From Methanosalsum sp. (GTDB lineage: Archaea > Halobacteriota > Methanosarcinia > Methanosarcinales > Methanosarcinaceae): a stretch of DNA of 9,923 nucleotides. Positions 8,201 through 9,923 of the stretch are shown here, in pieces. The DNA is taken from positions 1 through 9,923 of the forward strand of contig SKZM01000153.1 in the NCBI GenBank assembly GCA_007127385.1. The letters run 5' to 3'. The notes under the pieces were generated by a model. It searched no databases and had not been told where the DNA came from. It saw nothing but the letters and a program-made list of their open reading frames with translations. Numbering within the stretch: position 1 is the stretch's first letter; every line of letters starts with the position of its first letter. The translations under genes and the position numbers were made by a program.

Positions 8201-8744
8201 TATCCTCAAGGTAGGGATCCCGGATCACAGGTTCAATTGCCCCGGATCCTATGATGTTTCGTTCTATATGGTAGAGTAGATGATTGTATTCCATCTGGCT
8301 TACTGATACCATCTCATTCTTCGGGAAGAGCTTTGAAAGAATTCCGGATCTCTCCTCCCCGGATTCCTCAATATCACCAATGGATACCGATTCATTGAAC
8401 AGTTTAAGTATCAATTCCTTCAGGTCAGCCTCTGAGTTGGGTACAGGCTCCTTGGCTGACTTTTCCAGGATCAGGTTCATTATGGTATCATATTTCTTCT
8501 GCTCCGTTGCAGAAAGCTGGGGTTCGATCGCCCTGTACTCCACATCACCCATCTCAGGAGTACCGTACAGATGAATAAAAACAGGATCCCCCACCGGCAG
8601 AAGCAGATTTACATCCTCCTTGTCTATTTCCTTGGGGATGCTGACAACAAATTCAGGCAATTTTCCTGTACTGCGGTTAAACTCGACCACATATTTTTTC
8701 AGATGAGGGTTTCTTTGCATTGCTTTCTGAAATTCCGGATCCAT
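5250..8744 (-). CDS. arlI: Archaellum motor ATPase ArlI (FlaI) precursor containing an intein
   Basis: One uninterrupted 1164-codon frame. Residues 1-391 and 1008-1164 form a normal 548-residue ArlI, a type II/IV secretion-family hexameric ATPase that powers archaellum assembly and rotation from the cytoplasmic face. Host motifs: Walker A SGETASGKTT (301-310), Asp-box region YSAEDTAEVQ (326-335), and Walker B NYIIVGEIRG (371-380, Glu377). After the insertion come TGHPVVATFHAS (1008-1019, His box) and MIQRLTGDPINVP (1024-1036). Joining AMQ to TGHPV restores the conserved ArlI sequence exactly, which defines the inserted 616 residues as an intein. Without splicing the Walker B and His-box halves are separated, so ATPase activity should depend on it. 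ATG 8744 has AAGGTG (8756-8751) 6 nt upstream. The gene lies 14 nt after arlH and is coupled to arlJ. Confidence 0.95.
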   Translation of the reverse strand: MDPEFQKAMQRNPHLKKYVVEFNRSTGKLPEFVVSIPKEIDKEDVNLLLPVGDPVFIHLYGTPEMGDVEYRAIEPQLSATEQKKYDTIMNLILEKSAKEPVPNSEADLKELILKLFNESVSIGDIEESGEERSGILSKLFPKNEMVSVSQMEYNHLLYHIERNIIGSGAIEPVIRDPYLEDIHSIGVDGVFIVHKVLDMMKTNLSFGDDTRLDNWLRSMSERIGRPVSDSKPIADGALPDGSRINIIYSPDVSRRGSSFTMRKFSEVPISIIQLINWGSISCEMAAYMWMCLENGMSIFFSGETASGKTTMLNACLCFVNPKSKVYSAEDTAEVQPPQPVWQQLITREDGPPDSRVDTFTLLKAALRSRPNYIIVGEIRGAEGSVAFQAMQCIRDGYIAVPGRGPVHIRQLYDKYSHNAEREDAKYKVDLTDHEIPVYTSDAYGRIVESRITSVLRMDEQQLIKIYFDTGEIMEVTPNHRFLLEGGEEVTAQDLLQWPDLPDTLLPPSISWHREDACGFDFLDGWNILKDHLYDKNIEEYRKTGDYKTDRRKFSHYFSSRNRSIPFEVYQKVVDSADYPDSVQAVRKGARGTIAIPCKLTDDILRSLAGYILGYDSEHHPLFRHVIQITPDHIGDNFWKAGRDQLRIVFEEMLKLSEPESGTLPGDIWYCIGRLAGDDSLYVAGKKNGSSDFRWQIRNKNEDEGIRYAQHASDVIPNDADSVITEQRDGIYTTRICRVDRSFVDWLVKNGFILVNEDCHYSGAVRKRIPIENISNINAYIAGILDSDCTVLNDGISLNTGFITDNESNDERLLFDQLRLVKCFENDLFPEVNCVEFQYHGDYADHVDRYTKFCKDLGLNVLSTCSDRIRGIVTRVEFSSSRKQGVWKRWAEYVVPYMYCRDKIQAVLELAGTGAGSKNGQGFSYDIYKSRVHKNYLPHLSMLAGICGYTLISESHECFDHRYFRFSKQKSSRIIHVDHGQSDHTYDISMEDGSYYIGGRQTMGYVYDTGHPVVATFHASAVKKMIQRLTGDPINVPVTFVDNLNVAMILQAVYRKGKFLRRCLSIEEIEGYYEEAGGVVTRAVFQWDPETDTHKFRGLNNSFILEDKIATILGYEDKRKIYDDLFLRARILEEMKDRGIEEYHEVHDILVKFYKYGVDGLPFLV
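5724..7571 (-). mobile_element. Intein with LAGLIDADG endonuclease region, inserted in arlI at AMQ|TGH
   Basis: Encodes 616 residues (ArlI precursor 392-1007). Block A: Cys392 then IRDGYIAVPG. Block B: VTPNHRFLL with Thr476 and His479. Block F: TYDISMEDGSYYIGG (984-998). The C-terminal block G reads MGYVYD followed by Thr1008. Thus the usual penultimate His is Tyr1006 and the terminal Asn is Asp1007, with Thr as +1 nucleophile. The endonuclease part shows YCIGRLAGDDSLYV (669-682, acid Asp677) and YIAGILDSDCTV (779-790, acid Asp787), 108 residues apart as in two-motif LAGLIDADG enzymes, with a block-D-like RKRIP (765-769) before the second. A third, weaker LAGYILGYDS lies at 607-616. At 616 residues it is a large intein. 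Insertion in a P-loop ATPase active-site region is typical of inteins. Splicing competence and nuclease activity are not proven by sequence. Confidence 0.93.
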
Positions 8745-8758
8745 TCAGAACACCTTTT

Positions 8759-9454
8759 TTATCCTACAGCTGCAATTTCCACCACAAGCCCGACCTTGGG
8801 CTCAATACGAAATCCGATCATCTGTCCTACCGGCCCCTTTGCCCCTGTGAACTTGTTTACCACAACTGTACGCTTTACCTCATTTGACATGGGCCGTACC
8901 TTGAGAGTACAGTAGATATCACATGATGACCTGAACATGGACGTAACATCCTCACTCATCTGGCTTGGTTCAATGGTGAGTATGATAACCTTGCCAATAC
9001 CATTGAGTTTCTTGAAAAATGAGATCAGGTCAAGACTTTTCTCAGTATTCACACTATACTTGATAAGTGAAGATATGGTATCAATGATAATAACATCATT
9101 CTCGAACAGTTCCTGGGCACTCATCAGCCTTTCAATAAAATCTATCCTGGACTTGGCTGCCCTGACCAGTGGGATCACAGGAATATAGAGCAGGCTGCCG
9201 TTTAGCAGATGTGTGGCAATGGTATAATCAATGGAATACATCTGGTTGATAAAGCCCTTGGTGGTCTGCTGGGTGGAAATGTATGTAACCGAACTGTTAT
9301 TCTGCAAAAGTCCGTAGGTCAGCCTCTGGGATATGGTACTCTTACCGGCGCCACTGCCGCCTTCGATCACGACCATTGAACCCGGTGGAAATCCTCCACC
9401 AAGCTTCCTGTTGAACTCATCTCTCTGGATCTCAAAAGAACATATCCTTGACAA
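8759..9454 (-). CDS. arlH: Archaellum accessory ATPase ArlH (FlaH)
   Basis: A 231-residue KaiC/RecA-like protein, normal ArlH length, that binds ATP and associates with ArlI and ArlJ to form the motor core. Motifs: a family N-terminus followed by LGGGFPPGSMVVIEGG, Walker A EGGSGAGKST (31-40), the segment YISTQQTTKGF (58-68), and Walker B DVIIIDT (120-126, Asp125). The pair at residues 62-63 is Gln-Gln, where KaiC-like ATPases often carry a catalytic Glu. If the alignment holds, this ArlH may bind ATP better than it hydrolyses it. The start is a TTG at 9454: an in-frame TAA lies at 9463-9461, the N-terminus fits the family, and GAGGT is 8 nt upstream. It follows arlG by 11 nt and precedes arlI by 14 nt in the same operon. 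Confidence 0.93.
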   Translation of the reverse strand: MSRICSFEIQRDEFNRKLGGGFPPGSMVVIEGGSGAGKSTISQRLTYGLLQNNSSVTYISTQQTTKGFINQMYSIDYTIATHLLNGSLLYIPVIPLVRAAKSRIDFIERLMSAQELFENDVIIIDTISSLIKYSVNTEKSLDLISFFKKLNGIGKVIILTIEPSQMSEDVTSMFRSSCDIYCTLKVRPMSNEVKRTVVVNKFTGAKGPVGQMIGFRIEPKVGLVVEIAAVG

Positions 9455-9462
9455 ACTTACTT

Positions 9463-9467
9463 ACCTC
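9463..9467 (-). promoter_or_regulatory. Shine-Dalgarno sequence deciding the TTG start of arlH
   Basis: On the minus strand GAGGT overlaps the TGA stop of arlG (9468-9466) and lies 8 nt before TTG 9454. An in-frame TAA overlaps its 3' end (9463-9461), so no earlier start is possible. The overlap with the upstream stop indicates translational coupling, as also seen at the arlI-arlJ junction. Confidence 0.7.
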
Positions 9468-9923
9468 AGCTGTTTTTGATCTTAAAATTCATTACATCCG
9501 ATTTACCGTTCTCAGATGATATGCGTATCCTGTGATCACGGTCTGTTTCCAGTGCTTCATTCCTTATTACTGTCACAGCCAGTACATCACCCGGAATCCA
9601 TGTACCTGTACCAGGCTCCCTGCCTGTAACCTCAAATTCCAGGTATTCAGGATAGACCAGGGCACCATTGAGTATCACAGTCACATATTCAGCAACCAGT
9701 GAAGATTTACCTGTATTCTTCACGTAGAATGTATACATGTGCTCATCACCATCAGTTTTATACAGAATACGTTCAGGATCACTCACAATCGTGATATCTG
9801 TTCTCAGCTGGTCTGCCAGTGTCTGGCTTCCTGCTGAGGTGGCACCTGTGATATTCTGGACATTGACCGATACCACAGCCACAACACCCATAGCAATGAT
9901 CACTGCAGCTATGAAGAATATCA
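9466..9923 (-). CDS. arlG: Archaellum protein ArlG (FlaG), partial (runs off right edge)
   Basis: The frame is open to the window edge. Upstream of the GTG at 9903 it continues as IFFIAA, completing an N-terminal membrane helix IFFIAAVIIAMGVVAVV, so the true start is beyond the window and only a few residues are missing. The remainder is an extracytoplasmic beta-rich domain: DITIVSDPERI, FYVKNTGKSSL, VTVILNGALV, and WIPGDVLAVTV followed by RIRISSENG and a final DVMNFKIKN. This pattern (KNTG, W-PGD, NG-x-D-x-F) matches ArlG, which with ArlF forms the stator-like complex tied to the S-layer. ArlF shares the fold, but the sequence pattern and place directly before arlH favour ArlG. It is the most upstream operon gene visible; arlB and arlD-type genes would lie beyond the right edge. 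Confidence 0.82.
   Translation of the reverse strand, partial: IFFIAAVIIAMGVVAVVSVNVQNITGATSAGSQTLADQLRTDITIVSDPERILYKTDGDEHMYTFYVKNTGKSSLVAEYVTVILNGALVYPEYLEFEVTGREPGTGTWIPGDVLAVTVIRNEALETDRDHRIRISSENGKSDVMNFKIKNS

Noticed and set aside
5250..8744. Reading the extra 616 residues of ArlI as a lineage-specific domain or a gene fusion
   Set aside because: The flanks join exactly as conserved ArlI sequence, and the insert begins with Cys and carries ordered intein blocks, which a domain insertion would not.
1..9923. CRISPR arrays, tRNA or rRNA genes, insertion sequence ends
   Set aside because: No regularly spaced identical repeats, cloverleaf-like stretches, transposase motifs or terminal inverted repeats were seen; nearly all of the window is protein-coding.

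Overview
The window looks like chromosomal DNA from a euryarchaeon of the methanogen / methane-oxidiser group, most likely Methanosarcinales or a close relative. The basis is one locus with a methanogen-type homoaconitase small subunit and an AksF-like dehydrogenase (both coenzyme B biosynthesis), and another with the euryarchaeal archaellum order arlG-arlH-arlI-arlJ. Shine-Dalgarno sequences of the AGGTG/GAGGTG type and a TATA-like promoter also fit. The genus is inference; no rRNA or tRNA gene is present to fix it.

Layout, left to right. Positions 1-1131 (minus strand) hold the first 377 codons of an archaeal AAA ATPase with a DUF4143-type C-terminus, cut off by the left edge. Positions 1132-1276 are a divergent intergenic region and the only real non-coding stretch. 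It holds two TCGA-N6-TCGA motifs, an 18-bp dyad and a TATA-like box. Positions 1277-3577 (plus strand) are a tightly overlapping three-gene operon: hacB-like, a cysteine-rich protein of unknown function, and aksF-like. Positions 3580-9923 (minus strand) are the distal part of an archaellum operon, read arlG (cut by the right edge), arlH, arlI, arlJ. The two operons converge with only 2 bp between their stop codons, both of which lie in a 10-bp palindrome.

The HacB and AksF products would supply the small subunit of the isomerase and the dehydrogenase for 2-oxoacid chain elongation towards 2-oxosuberate and coenzyme B. The isomerase large subunit and the homocitrate synthase are not in the window. 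ArlH (KaiC-like ATPase), ArlI (hexameric motor ATPase) and ArlJ (membrane platform) form the archaellum motor and assembly core. ArlG belongs to the stator-like periplasmic part.

The main surprise is a 616-residue intein inside ArlI. It lies between the Walker B and His-box motifs, at AMQ|TGH. It starts with a normal Cys1 and has a good block B (TPNH), but ends in Tyr-Asp|Thr instead of the usual His-Asn. It also carries a LAGLIDADG-type endonuclease region with three motif-like helices. The archaellum motor ATPase therefore depends on protein splicing at an unusual C-terminal junction.
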